A stretch of DNA of 64,000 nucleotides from the NCBI RefSeq assembly GCF_030463565.1, contig NC_134643.1, positions 18,117,606 to 18,181,605 on the forward strand, given 5' to 3'. The notes beneath the pieces are model-generated. The model made no database searches, had not been told where the DNA came from, and worked only from the letters and a program-made list of their open reading frames with translations. Made by a program: the position numbers and the translations under genes. Below, one piece after another: positions 59,701 to 64,000 of the stretch (position 1 is the first letter of the stretch; each line of letters starts with the position of its first letter). The stretch is from Pelecanus crispus. Its lineage: Eukaryota > Chordata > Aves > Pelecaniformes > Pelecanidae.

Positions 59701-60797
59701 AAAAAGTAAGTAGCTAGTTGCATCTGTATTGCTGTGCTTGACTTCATGCCCTTTTTGTCTTCCTTCTCTGGCTAGCACCAGCATGAAGGCTTCTTTTTCC
59801 CCCCTTATGCCAGTGTTTGGCTTTTTTTTTCTTTTAATTCGCTTGTCTATTATTCAGTATATTTGGCTTCAGAATTTTAATGATTTAAACATTTACTTTG
59901 TTCTACTGCATCTGGACTGTTTTACTATAACACTTCAGAAAGATTTGCTCCGTTATTTCATGACCTCCATTGAGCGTTCCCTCAGCATCCTTCATCATGA
60001 GCATGGGGGCTGCTTTGCTGTGCAGTCTGGAACAAAAAGCTGATGGCTTGAAAGTGTCTGTGGGTGAGGAGGCTTTGGGGTGCAAGGGCCTGACCCTCAG
60101 ATGCAGTTTTCCTATTTCAGTCTTACAGTGCTGAAGTTTTAAGCTTCTCTAAGCCTCACATACCCTTTGGGCGACTGAAGCTTTCCTTAATATATAACTG
60201 AACTTTATTTTAAACTAATCACCTATAAATAACTTCTCTCCAAGTCACATGACTCGTTGTACCAAGCTTTCTGCTCATTGTTTGCTATTGAGAAGTACTT
60301 CTTAATTACGAGGTTGAAAATGTTCATCTACCTAGATAAATACTCTATTTGCTGAAATGAAAAGGCACTGATAAAAGTTTTCTAGGTATCTTTAATGCAG
60401 GCAGAGGTCAATCAGGAGAACATCATGCACTGAGCGGATAGAGAGGAAAGAGAGTTGAAGTGTTCTCCATTGCTAATGCTCTGTGCAGATGCTTTTTATG
60501 CCATGGTTGTTTTAAGAAGATGGAGAAGTGAAAAAATCTTAGAAACTCTGCCATATATCTAAGGATTTAGTAGAGAAAAGGATTTTTATGTCTTTATTGA
60601 TGCACTTCAAGAACGGTTCATCTCCTGTTCCTATTGATTTGGCCAAAACTATACCTAGAGGAGGGGCTGACATGATCTTTTTTTCTGTCATTTAGCCTTT
60701 GGTGTTTGGTGCCATGGTACACAGAGATGAAGCTTTTGAGACAATTTTCAACCAATATGTGAAAATAACCTCTGCATCATCAAGCAGTGAGAGCTAG
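5558..60797 (+). CDS. GRAMD4: GRAMD4, whole spliced coding region (18 coding exons, 578 codons)
   Basis: GRAM domain-containing protein 4 is a membrane-anchored protein. In human cells it is described as an E2F1-induced, mitochondria-associated pro-apoptotic factor (death-inducing protein); this role is family knowledge, not visible here. The sequence shows exons at 5509-5719, 14960-15080, 29734-29854, 41518-41579, 43563-43695, 44170-44195, 46255-46346, 47922-48013, 48898-48946, 49806-49877, 51235-51278, 51377-51486, 52759-52913, 56699-56846, 57311-57404, 58485-58569, 59637-59705 and 60696-60797. All junctions are GT/AG and phases match throughout. Counted from the ATG at 5558 the exons total 1737 nt, or 578 aa plus TAG, with no frameshift or internal stop. 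The order is coiled coil (about 78-135), hydrophobic segments (about 246-268, 338-354, 356-376) and C-terminal GRAM domain (about 445-540). The ATG was chosen because it gives the length and N-terminus I recall for human GRAMD4; the frame is also open upstream of it. Confidence 0.96.
10305..10590 (-). mobile_element. CR1 LINE 3' fragment, minus strand
   Basis: The + strand reads GAATCATAGAATAGTTTGGG, then TTGGAAGGGACCTTTAAAGG, and on through the conserved GGGCAACCTGTTCCAGTGTT block. This is the reverse complement of a CR1 3' end (3' UTR and terminal coding part). The upstream end fades near CTACAGGCCCTACCT. It is about 285 bp, a typical 5'-truncated size. Confidence 0.9.
12357..12775. mobile_element. 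Avian dispersed repeat, family not determined (possibly LTR)
   Basis: A compact GC-rich block inside AT-rich intron begins near CCCCGGGTGCAGGTGGAGAT and ends near CACACAAACCCAATAC. It has an internal short repeat, CACCAGGGGCTG, in tandem. From memory this kind of sequence recurs in many bird genomes, so I call it a transposable-element copy, but I cannot name the family or strand. It has no coding capacity. Confidence 0.5.
12837..12867. repeat. ATTT simple repeat
   Basis: Seven or so TTTA/ATTT units with a single C interruption. Confidence 0.85.
14960..15080 (+). CDS. GRAMD4: GRAMD4 exon, residues 55-95: start of the coiled coil
   Basis: The acceptor is TTCTTATAG|GCT and the donor is TTAC|GTAAGT. 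It enters in phase 0 and leaves after the first base of a Gln codon. It encodes [19 protein letters not shown] and then a helical stretch, [19 protein letters not shown]. The hydrophobic spacing (L, I, L, I, L, L) fits the start of a coiled coil completed by the next exon. An internal Met (VMASGVQ) is a possible alternative start, but nothing here shows it is used. Confidence 0.95.
15178..15233. repeat. 23-bp minisatellite-like repeat (2.4 copies)
   Basis: Copies at 15178-15200 and 15201-15223 share GGGCTGATGC followed by YGGATARCAYGT-type sequence; a third partial copy starts at 15224. Copies differ at about four positions. Confidence 0.85.
25735..26850. mobile_element. Candidate LTR-like or unclassified interspersed element
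   Basis: The segment begins TGTCACAACC at 25735. On the minus strand it has AATAAA about 115 nt from that end (25849-25854), as in the R/U5 end of an LTR. On the + strand it has five CCAAT motifs within 134 bp (26415-26548), two of them inside an exact 12-bp repeat, AGCCAATAGATG. A TATAAAGG lies on the minus strand at 26817-26824. No gag, pol or env reading frame was recognised and no convincing target-site duplication was found, so this remains a hypothesis. It could also be a DNA-transposon remnant or unique sequence. Confidence 0.35.
25938..25964. repeat. TG/TA microsatellite
   Basis: Alternating TATG, TGTG and TATA units, about 27 bp. Confidence 0.8.
29031..29090. repeat. TG/TA microsatellite
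   Basis: About 60 bp of alternating purine-pyrimidine GT and AT units with interruptions; potentially Z-DNA-prone. Confidence 0.85.
29734..29854 (+). CDS. GRAMD4: GRAMD4 exon, residues 95-135: main coiled coil
   Basis: The acceptor is TTAATTAACAG and the donor is GCAAG|GTAAGA. It encodes a highly charged helix beginning [20 protein letters not shown] and ending with VNEVLKAR, rich in Glu, Arg, Lys and Leu with heptad-like spacing, consistent with dimerisation. The donor lies inside a 23-bp tandem duplication, so a second nearly identical donor sits 23 nt downstream. Reading through to it gives GCA AGG TAA, a stop straight after the exon. Only the proximal donor keeps the protein frame. Confidence 0.95.
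29846..29891 (+). repeat. 23-bp tandem duplication spanning an exon/intron junction
   Basis: Copies at 29846-29868 and 29869-29891 differ at one position (G versus T). Each contains AAAGCAAG|GTAAGA, so the last nine coding bases and the splice donor are duplicated in tandem. Confidence 0.95.
30441..31049 (+). pseudogene. CR1 ORF1 remnant (esterase-like domain)
   Basis: Broken frames encode the C-terminal part of CR1 ORF1. They include the GDS motif at 30559-30567, then [33 protein letters not shown] in one frame and, after a shift, [20 protein letters not shown] and [20 protein letters not shown], which reaches a stop at 31047. CR1 ORF1 proteins carry an SGNH/GDSL esterase fold. At least two frame changes make it inactive. 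Confidence 0.85.
31280..33897 (+). pseudogene. CR1 ORF2 remnant (endonuclease and reverse transcriptase)
   Basis: The endonuclease part starts at [20 protein letters not shown] (about 31292). After frame breaks it continues through [26 protein letters not shown] and a mid-domain piece at 32398-32682. From 32863 to 33882 the reverse transcriptase and C-terminal half are open for 339 codons ([44 protein letters not shown]). This is the longest open frame in the window, but it is a fragment without its N-terminal half. The frame ends with a deletion relative to other CR1 copies, near 33860. Confidence 0.93.
34432..34844 (-). mobile_element. CR1 LINE 3' fragment, minus strand
   Basis: The + strand starts CATAGAATCATTTAGGTTGG (a reversed CR1 tail) and runs to CTCATACGCATCCAAACC. 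Minus-strand translation over 34509-34838 gives the end of CR1 ORF2 ([40 protein letters not shown]). It is 5'-truncated. It lies about 305 bp downstream of the long + strand CR1 and matches its 3' 420 bp in opposite orientation. Confidence 0.93.
34850..35400 (-). mobile_element. Probable older CR1-like LINE fragment, minus strand
   Basis: Blocks such as CTCCTCTCCAGACTGAAGAG, GTAGTATTCAAACTGTGGG and GACCTCATATAGA follow, in order, the reverse-complement end of ancient amniote CR1-type LINEs as I remember them, at much lower identity than the neighbouring CR1. Boundaries are vague; the assignment is by memory of the consensus. Confidence 0.5.
41518..41579 (+). CDS. GRAMD4: GRAMD4 exon, residues 135-156: Gln/Pro/Ala linker
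   Basis: This short 62-nt exon has acceptor TTTGTAG|G and donor GCAG|GTAATC. It completes an Arg codon, encodes [20 protein letters not shown] and leaves one base of the next codon. It is a low-complexity linker after the coiled coil and, by eye, the least conserved coding exon against the human sequence I remember. Phase continuity on both sides and the retained TEE start support it. Confidence 0.88.
41580..43562 (+). other. GRAMD4: GRAMD4 intron (2.0 kb)
   Basis: Donor GTAATC, acceptor TTCGCAG. AT-rich; contains a TA/TG/CA microsatellite at 42959-43002. Nothing else recognised. Confidence 0.85.
42959..43002. repeat. TA/TG/CA microsatellite
   Basis: TATATATATG grading into GTACGCACACACA and CACATACACA; imperfect alternating purine-pyrimidine tract. 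Confidence 0.8.
43563..43695 (+). CDS. GRAMD4: GRAMD4 exon, residues 156-200
   Basis: The acceptor is TTTTTCGCAG and the donor is AGAAG|GTAAAT. It encodes [20 protein letters not shown] followed by [20 protein letters not shown] and LSAR. The first part is basic and amphipathic; the second is strongly acidic and is essentially the same as in mammalian GRAMD4. It ends after two bases of an Arg codon. No catalytic motif is visible. Confidence 0.95.
43696..44169 (+). other. GRAMD4: GRAMD4 intron (474 bp)
   Basis: Donor GTAAAT, acceptor ATTTTTCAG. No repeat or other feature seen. Confidence 0.88.
44170..44195 (+). CDS. GRAMD4: GRAMD4 26-nt exon, residues 200-209
   Basis: The acceptor is ATTTTTCAG|G and the donor is TTAA|GTAAGT. 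The 26-nt exon encodes the end of an Arg codon, LTENMRRL, and the first base of a Lys codon. The same residues are in canonical human GRAMD4, so this very small exon appears constitutive. Skipping it would shift the frame (26 is not a multiple of 3). It is too short to be seen as an open frame and was placed from splice sites and phase. Confidence 0.93.
44196..46254 (+). other. GRAMD4: GRAMD4 intron (2.1 kb)
   Basis: Donor GTAAGT, acceptor CTGTTTAG. Holds an 18-T run at 45986-46003 and a GC-richer patch at about 44980-45800 with several short open frames. One minus-strand frame (about 44980-45185) contains APPSYTEP and might be a decayed element; otherwise nothing recognised. Confidence 0.8.
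45986..46003. repeat. Poly-T run (18)
   Basis: Uninterrupted run of 18 T on the + strand; not preceded by a recognisable retroposed sequence. Confidence 0.9.
46255..46346 (+). CDS. GRAMD4: GRAMD4 exon, residues 209-239
   Basis: The acceptor is TCTGTTTAG and the donor is GCCTTTATT|GTAAGT. It encodes [20 protein letters not shown] then [11 protein letters not shown], leading from a basic stretch into the membrane-proximal region just before the first hydrophobic segment. It ends in phase 0. Translation reads through the donor for some distance, but the next exon joins exactly in frame. Confidence 0.95.
46347..47921 (+). other. GRAMD4: GRAMD4 intron (1.6 kb)
   Basis: Donor GTAAGT, acceptor AATCTGCAG after a T-rich tract. 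No feature recognised. Confidence 0.85.
47922..48013 (+). CDS. GRAMD4: GRAMD4 exon, residues 240-270: first hydrophobic segment
   Basis: The acceptor is TTAATCTGCAG after a long T-rich tract, and the donor is GCCAG|GTATTT. It encodes [20 protein letters not shown] followed by [10 protein letters not shown], a clear membrane-spanning or hairpin segment at about residues 246-268. It leaves two bases of an Arg codon that the next exon completes. Confidence 0.95.
48014..48897 (+). other. GRAMD4: GRAMD4 intron (884 bp)
   Basis: Donor GTATTT (weaker than the others in the gene), acceptor AACTTCTAG. AT-rich with A and T runs near 48281 and 48699; nothing else seen. Confidence 0.85.
48898..48946 (+). 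CDS. GRAMD4: GRAMD4 exon, residues 270-286
   Basis: The acceptor is AACTTCTAG|G and the donor is CCCATG|GTAAGT. This 49-nt exon encodes R and [16 protein letters not shown], ending in phase 0. It is the polar stretch that follows the first hydrophobic segment. Confidence 0.94.
48947..49805 (+). other. GRAMD4: GRAMD4 intron (859 bp)
   Basis: Donor GTAAGT, acceptor TTGCCCAAG, which has AAG rather than CAG or TAG at the junction. No feature recognised. Confidence 0.85.
49806..49877 (+). CDS. GRAMD4: GRAMD4 exon, residues 287-310
   Basis: The acceptor is TTGCCCAAG|GAA and the donor is GCGCAG|GTACTG. The 72-nt exon, in phase 0 at both ends, encodes [20 protein letters not shown] followed by QKAQ, a predicted amphipathic helix between the hydrophobic segments. 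Skipping it would keep the frame, since 72 is a multiple of 3. Confidence 0.95.
49878..51234 (+). other. GRAMD4: GRAMD4 intron (1.4 kb)
   Basis: Donor GTACTG, acceptor CTTATGCAG. No repeat or exon-like feature recognised. Confidence 0.85.
51235..51278 (+). CDS. GRAMD4: GRAMD4 exon, residues 311-325
   Basis: The acceptor is CTTATGCAG|AAC and the donor is AAGAA|GTAAGT. This 44-nt exon encodes [14 protein letters not shown] and two bases of an Asn codon. It is separated from the next exon by an intron of only 98 bp, the shortest in the window. The helix continues from the preceding exon. Confidence 0.95.
51377..51486 (+). CDS. GRAMD4: GRAMD4 exon, residues 325-362: second hydrophobic segment
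   Basis: The acceptor is GTTTTCAG|C and the donor is GCAATGG|GTAAAC. It encodes [20 protein letters not shown] then [16 protein letters not shown], with a hydrophobic segment at about residues 338-354 and the start of another. It leaves one base of a Gly codon completed by the next exon. Confidence 0.95.
51487..52758 (+). other. GRAMD4: GRAMD4 intron (1.3 kb)
   Basis: Donor GTAAAC, acceptor TTTTTTCAG. Contains a 19-bp exact tandem duplication at 51829-51866; nothing else recognised. Confidence 0.85.
51829..51866. repeat. 19-bp exact tandem duplication
   Basis: AAATGAAAAATGTGGGACC occurs at 51829-51847 and again at 51848-51866 with no mismatch, suggesting a recent local duplication. Confidence 0.95.
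52759..52913 (+). CDS. GRAMD4: GRAMD4 exon, residues 362-413: third hydrophobic segment and basic tail
   Basis: The acceptor is TTTTTTCAG|GA and the donor is AGGCGG|GTAAGG. It encodes [20 protein letters not shown], completing a hydrophobic segment (about 356-376) that ends in a KR-rich stop-transfer-like patch, then [20 protein letters not shown] and [11 protein letters not shown]. It is nearly identical to mammalian GRAMD4 by eye. It ends in phase 0, where a candidate 18-nt microexon could be inserted before the next exon. Confidence 0.96.
52914..56698 (+). other. GRAMD4: GRAMD4 intron (3.8 kb) with microexon candidate
   Basis: Donor GTAAGG, acceptor TTCTGCAG. Contains a perfect 10-bp inverted repeat at 54663-54684 and an 18-nt in-frame microexon candidate at 56134-56151. 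Both flanking exons meet at phase 0, so any insertion of a multiple of 3 without a stop would keep the frame. Confidence 0.85.
56134..56151 (+). CDS. GRAMD4: Candidate 18-nt cassette microexon of GRAMD4
   Basis: CTGTCAGGGCATGAAAAG is bounded by a long T-rich tract ending CCTGCTAG and by the donor GTATGG. It sits between phase-0 junctions and would insert six residues (LSGHEK) between VSRR and LQTAAS, in the cytoplasmic linker before the GRAM domain. A UGC directly before the acceptor AG is the hallmark of SRRM4-dependent neural microexons. It is absent from the canonical human protein as I remember it. Splice-site quality and phase support it; expression is unknown. Confidence 0.55.
56699..56846 (+). 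CDS. GRAMD4: GRAMD4 exon, residues 414-463: linker and start of GRAM domain
   Basis: The acceptor is TTTTCTGCAG|CTT and the donor is TTGGCAG|GTATTA. It encodes a Ser/Thr-rich linker starting [17 protein letters not shown], then [20 protein letters not shown] and PLA. The FHEVFNL stretch marks the entry of the GRAM domain, a PH-like fold that binds lipid or protein in other family members. The Ser-rich linker is the more diverged part. Confidence 0.95.
56847..57310 (+). other. GRAMD4: GRAMD4 intron (464 bp)
   Basis: Donor GTATTA, acceptor ACTTTTTCAG. No feature recognised. Confidence 0.85.
57311..57404 (+). CDS. GRAMD4: GRAMD4 exon, residues 463-494: GRAM domain
   Basis: The acceptor is ACTTTTTCAG and the donor is GAAAA|GTGAGT. 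It completes a Val codon and encodes [20 protein letters not shown] then [10 protein letters not shown]. The pattern of hydrophobic strand, basic turn and GxLYVT strand is the core of a GRAM domain. It leaves two bases of an Asn codon. Confidence 0.95.
57405..58484 (+). other. GRAMD4: GRAMD4 intron (1.1 kb)
   Basis: Donor GTGAGT, acceptor TGTCTTCAG. A C-run at 57900-57907 in a T/C-rich context resembles an acceptor tract, but no matching exon follows. Nothing else recognised. Confidence 0.85.
58485..58569 (+). CDS. GRAMD4: GRAMD4 exon, residues 494-522: GRAM domain
   Basis: The acceptor is TGTCTTCAG|T and the donor is CAGAAG|GTATGT. It encodes [20 protein letters not shown] then TDITDIQK. 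The YLCFES strand and the KVIKL-DITDIQK segment are typical of the second half of GRAM domains (membrane-facing loop and strand). It ends in phase 0. Confidence 0.95.
58570..59636 (+). other. GRAMD4: GRAMD4 intron (1.1 kb) with CpG-rich island
   Basis: Donor GTATGT, acceptor TTTTTAG. The first half is AT-rich and includes an A run at about 59040-59052. From about 59157 to 59520 composition switches to GC- and CpG-rich with a tandem duplication. No exon recognised. Confidence 0.85.
59157..59295. repeat. CpG-rich tandem duplication
   Basis: CCTCTAGGTGCT occurs at 59157 and 59219 (offset 62). A 48-bp core beginning CACATCGGTATATA and ending GCCCGCACC occurs at 59172-59219 and 59248-59295 (offset 76) with one mismatch. 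The second copy carries 14 extra bases (AGGCGCACTGTCAC-like) between the two parts. Confidence 0.95.
59637..59705 (+). CDS. GRAMD4: GRAMD4 exon, residues 523-545
   Basis: The acceptor is a T-rich tract with TTTTTAG|TAT and the donor is CAAAAA|GTAAGT. The 69-nt exon is in phase 0 at both ends and encodes [20 protein letters not shown] then TQK, the closing strands of the GRAM/PH-like fold. The sequence is identical or nearly so to mammalian GRAMD4 from memory. Confidence 0.95.
59706..60695 (+). other. GRAMD4: GRAMD4 intron (990 bp)
   Basis: Donor GTAAGT, acceptor GTCATTTAG. AT-rich; no feature recognised. Confidence 0.85.
60696..60797 (+). CDS. GRAMD4: GRAMD4 last coding exon, residues 546-578 and stop
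   Basis: The acceptor is GTCATTTAG|CCT and the frame ends at TAG (60795-60797). It encodes [20 protein letters not shown] and [13 protein letters not shown]. The [11 protein letters not shown] segment followed by an amphipathic helix is the usual C-terminal end of a GRAM domain. The serine-rich last ten residues are variable relative to human. The 3' UTR follows directly. Confidence 0.95.
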   Translation, partial: PLVFGAMVHRDEAFETIFNQYVKITSASSSSES

Positions 60798-61586
60798 TAT
60801 CTTATCTTAGAAGATCTAAAGTAAAGGAAACTTTCTTATTTTACAACTTGGTAGTGAAAAAAATGAACATCCTCATCTATTTTGCAATAATTTTTCTTGT
60901 CTGGTGGTTTATATTCTATCTGTTACATAAATCAAGTGTATTTTATATATGCCTTCATGTTTGTTTTTACGGTTTTTGTAAAAAAAAAGCAAAAAACAAA
61001 AAACAAAATTAAACAAAACAGTGAAAGTGCTATCATCACTATTAGCCTTGCACATTAAGCACTTTTAATGTTTATTTACTGACATTAAAAGCTGGGAAGA
61101 TACTTGGAGAACTGACTAAATAACGAAGTGAAACAGATCGATCCCTTAACTCCACTGATATCATTGGGATACATTTGTCCCTTTATCTTAGTTATTTTTC
61201 CCCAAGATGTGAGAGCGATGACTGCAGCAGCCTGAAGTCGCTTTCTTCAGCTCAGAGTTTTTAATTGGGTTCCTTATTAAAACTGATATCAATGCCAAGG
61301 AAGTATTAGCATCTTAGTATTTCCATATTTATAACCACACTTAAAATAACTCCTCCTTGCTAATTCTTGCATTGCAGAAGGGTATTTTACCGGTTTGGTT
61401 AGGTTCAATTTTTCCTGTGTAGATGTTTAAATTGCTTGTACAGTGAATTGGAGGAGGAATTTTCTAACTATATCTTCCTTTCCTAATTAACCAAAGTAAG
61501 AGGAAGGAAGGCAGGCAGATACTTTTTATAAAAGAGGGCACCAAAATGTTGTTCCTAAAATGTTAGGCATCGTATATTTGTATTTC

Positions 61587-61594
61587 TGTAGATA
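61587..61594 (+). promoter_or_regulatory. Pumilio-type element in GRAMD4 3' UTR
   Basis: TGTAGATA matches the Pumilio consensus UGUANAUA and lies in the 3' UTR on the sense strand, 24 nt before a small hairpin. A single 8-mer match can occur by chance. Confidence 0.35.
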
Positions 61595-61657
61595 CTTGTC
61601 ATAGAAGGGCTCAACTGTTGTACATGTTGTATGTACAAGGTGTTTGTATGTTAATGC

Positions 61658-61663
61658 ATTAAA
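61658..61663 (+). terminator. GRAMD4: Candidate alternative polyadenylation signal ATTAAA
   Basis: A common variant signal about 100 nt upstream of the canonical AATAAA. It could give a slightly shorter 3' UTR. No direct evidence of use. Confidence 0.35.
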
Positions 61664-61760
61664 GACTTGCAGGCTTTTTGTGTTGGGGCAGATGGGAATA
61701 ATTAAACTAAACTGAGACATGACTTTTTTTTAATTTGGCTTTTCTCTTGAGTTACCTTGT

Positions 61761-61766
61761 AATAAA
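61761..61766 (+). terminator. GRAMD4: Candidate polyadenylation signal AATAAA
   Basis: This canonical AATAAA lies 964 nt after the stop codon, with GT-rich sequence about 60-90 nt downstream. I saw no later canonical AATAAA on the + strand. It is the best candidate for the 3' end of GRAMD4 mRNA. Confidence 0.6.
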
Positions 61767-61785
61767 ATAACACTATAATACAGCA

Positions 61786-64000
61786 GCTGAAAGCACTAGT
61801 TCCTTTTCAAAGCATACTTTGAGGGGCGTTGGTATGTTGCTGTCTTTCCCCCTGCAAAATTAAATTTTAGTAACAACTAAACCCAACTGCCAGGTAAAGC
61901 AGGAAGGCTGTGCTCCTTCTCTAAACTCTCTCAGGCCCTTCTAGCAGCAAAGCACATATTGACCTTTGTCTTTAATATTAGAAAGTTTTTATACTCTACA
62001 TAATAGCACCCATCTGAGAGGTTTAGAATTTTATTTGCATTTGCATGAAAGCACAGTAGGAGTTATACCAAGCCTTCCAGTGTGTCTTTTCCTTTGCTGT
62101 GTCTTTTGAGTTGAGTAGTATGGATGTCTCCAGACATTATATGAATGTCCCCAAAAACAAGCAAAGGAGATGCAAATTCTTATGTAAAAATGGGACTTAA
62201 TTTCATGGGTTTTTTTTCTCTTTTTTTTAAATGTGAATTTTCTTTCTTTGTGGGGAAAGGGGTAAAACAAAGGAGGGAGAGGGGAGATAAACACCAAAGG
62301 GTGTTTAACTCTTAGCACAGTTTTTAATTAAAGTCTCTCAACAAATGCAGTAGTAATGAAGAAGGTGGCAGTCAAACAGTACAAACCTTATTTCAGTCTG
62401 GCCGTGAAGAGGCATGATATGAAGAACTTAATGTGAACTTGATATCAAGAAATACTGTTGAATACTGTGATTTGGTTGGGTATTGTAAAGTGAAACACTG
62501 ACAGGGTAAAACTCTGTGCCCTGGGGTGGAAATGCAAACAAGCATAGGGAGAAGCCACCGTAATGGCTAAAAATGCTATTTTTTGAGTTCTCCCTTTAGA
62601 GTAGCACTTCAACATGTCTTTACATGACCTGAAAAAGGAGTGCATTTCTAATATCTCCTTAGGTATGCTGTAACTCAGGACCTGAAAACTTAAAATATAA
62701 GTGAAGCTGGTGGGAAATCCATTTTGCCACCGTGTAATATGGATGTAGCTTGACAGTTTATGGTTTCTTCACTTTACACATTCAGGTTTTATGTTTATGT
62801 AAAAATCCTTGATCTTAAATTTTTCTCATCAAACCTACTTTAAAATCAATTAATCTCTTTTTGTAATTGCTGTGTATTATCATTTGGCTTTCCTTTCTAG
62901 AAGCTTCCTTGAATAGTAAGTGTGGCTAACAAATAGGCATTAAAATCGCTTAATGTTACATAAATCTTAATCAGATTTGTTCATTTTGTCTTAAGAAAAA
63001 ATCCCTTGGGTGTGTTTAAGGTTATCCTTTTTTTTTTTTTTTTTGATGAAACAGAAAACTATATTTTTTACAGAGGCCATGCTCTTTTTCTTATTTTTCT
63101 ATCATTTTTCAAGTGTAATTTATACCTTCACGCTGATCATAACAGCAGTTTCAGTAGGAAATCAGTTGACTTGCATTTATTACCTCCTCCCCCTCCCACC
63201 CTTCACTGGTGAACCCTAGTATATAGGGTTGTCCTAGATTCTGGTTCCTGGAGGAGCTATAGGTTCTATGCTGATGGTGCCAGGACAATTAGCCATACCT
63301 AGGCTTCGGAGAGGGAGAAAAGAAATTGTTATCCTTTTCCCAGACTGAAAGGTTTCATGTGTACAATATGCTTTTAAATTTTTTTCTGGACAAAGAAATT
63401 AGAAACTTCTTATAAAATCTAATGTGTTGACGTGTGAAATTAATCCGCACTTTAACAGTGTGAATGTAAAAATTAGCAATTCTTAAAGCAGTAAACCTAC
63501 TGGAAACTGCAGTGCAACATTGTTTCATTCTAATATATAGAAAACAGACTGGATTTTTTAAAAAAATAGAGTTGTAATATAACCGACAAACATCTATGTA
63601 CATATTTTGCAAAGTTCACTTTACATTGGGTTGTCCAGGTTCCAGCTCCTGTGGCGTACGTAACATCAGAGAACGCTAGAAGATAACCTCGGTGTGTTTG
63701 CTCGCAGGTACTCCTGTGCTTTTCCTCCTACACCCTCACAGGTTTGGAGGGCAGGAGGGGATGGGCAGTGAGTAAATATATACTTGACTTCTATAATTAC
63801 ACTGAAGTTCACCTTAAATTCCAATCTTCCTACGTAGTTTTGCAGAATAACCTGCTGTACTTCAGTAACAGGCTGGGTCGTACCGCTTAATGTAAAGTGC
63901 AACTTTCTAATAGCAGAAAGTGATGTTCTTGTCATTCTGTCTGTCTGTTTGCTGTTTATATTTGCAATTCTGTTTTGATGTCTGTGGTTCATTGCTGGAT
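61786..64000. other. Sequence downstream of GRAMD4; possible 3' UTR of a convergent gene
   Basis: AT-rich with only chance-length open frames and a 17-T run at 63028-63044. Minus-strand AATAAA motifs occur at 62030-62035 and 63176-63181. In human the next gene is CERK, transcribed towards GRAMD4, with a long 3' UTR; this stretch could be its 3' UTR, but no CERK coding residues are present here. The assignment rests on synteny alone. Confidence 0.35.

Larger units (their letters stand above)
60798..61785 (+). other. GRAMD4: GRAMD4 3' UTR (end estimated)
   Basis: The sequence after the stop is AT-rich with no further coding frame. Candidate polyadenylation signals are ATTAAA at 61658 and AATAAA at 61761; the second is canonical and has a GT/T-rich stretch downstream (about 61820-61850), so the main cleavage site is placed near 61785. 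A-rich runs near 60980-61018 could be mistaken for poly(A) priming sites. A Pumilio-type octamer and a small hairpin lie near the distal end. The 3' boundary is inferred. Confidence 0.65.

Noticed and set aside
1..64000. tRNA, rRNA, snoRNA, microRNA precursor or CRISPR array
   Set aside because: No cloverleaf boxes, conserved RNA cores, long stable hairpins or regularly spaced direct repeats were noticed on either strand.

Overview
This is vertebrate nuclear DNA and almost certainly avian. Coding sequence is split into short exons with GT/AG introns, and CR1 retrotransposon copies end in the octamer-type tail typical of bird CR1 (ATTCTATG units). I also recognise one other dispersed element from bird genomes by memory. 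There are no operons, bacterial-type genes or CRISPR arrays. The species cannot be fixed from the window.

One host gene on the + strand fills the window: GRAMD4 (GRAM domain-containing protein 4, also called death-inducing protein). Eighteen coding exons were placed between 5509 and 60797. Joined in phase from the ATG at 5558, they give an uninterrupted 578-codon frame plus stop, the same length as I remember for the human protein. The encoded order is a conserved N-terminal tail, a coiled coil (about residues 78-135), a linker, a membrane region with three hydrophobic segments (about 246-268, 338-354, 356-376), a Ser/Thr-rich linker and a C-terminal GRAM domain (about 445-540). The frame is open from the 5509 acceptor to the ATG, so an upstream exon, the promoter and possibly a longer N-terminus lie 5' of the window.

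Layout: 1-5508 is the end of the upstream intron. 5.5-41.5 kb holds only four exons separated by introns of 9-15 kb; the repeats sit here. They include a nearly full-length but broken CR1 at about 30.3-34.1 kb, an opposing CR1 3' end at 34.4-34.8 kb, an older CR1-like copy just after it, a CR1 fragment at 10.3 kb, an avian dispersed repeat at 12.4-12.8 kb and an LTR-like or unclassified CCAAT-rich segment at 25.7-26.9 kb. 41.5-60.8 kb is exon-dense. A roughly 1 kb 3' UTR follows, with AATAAA at 61761. The last 2 kb has no recognised gene; by known human synteny the convergent neighbour should be CERK.

The observations most worth checking are: (1) an unannotated, frame-preserving 18-nt microexon candidate at 56134-56151, with a UGC next to its acceptor; (2) a 23-bp tandem duplication of the exon/intron junction at 29846-29891, which creates two near-identical 5' splice sites, the distal one causing an immediate stop; (3) an inverted pair of CR1 3' ends that could fold as intronic dsRNA; (4) a CpG-rich tandem duplication in the intron at 59.16-59.52 kb.
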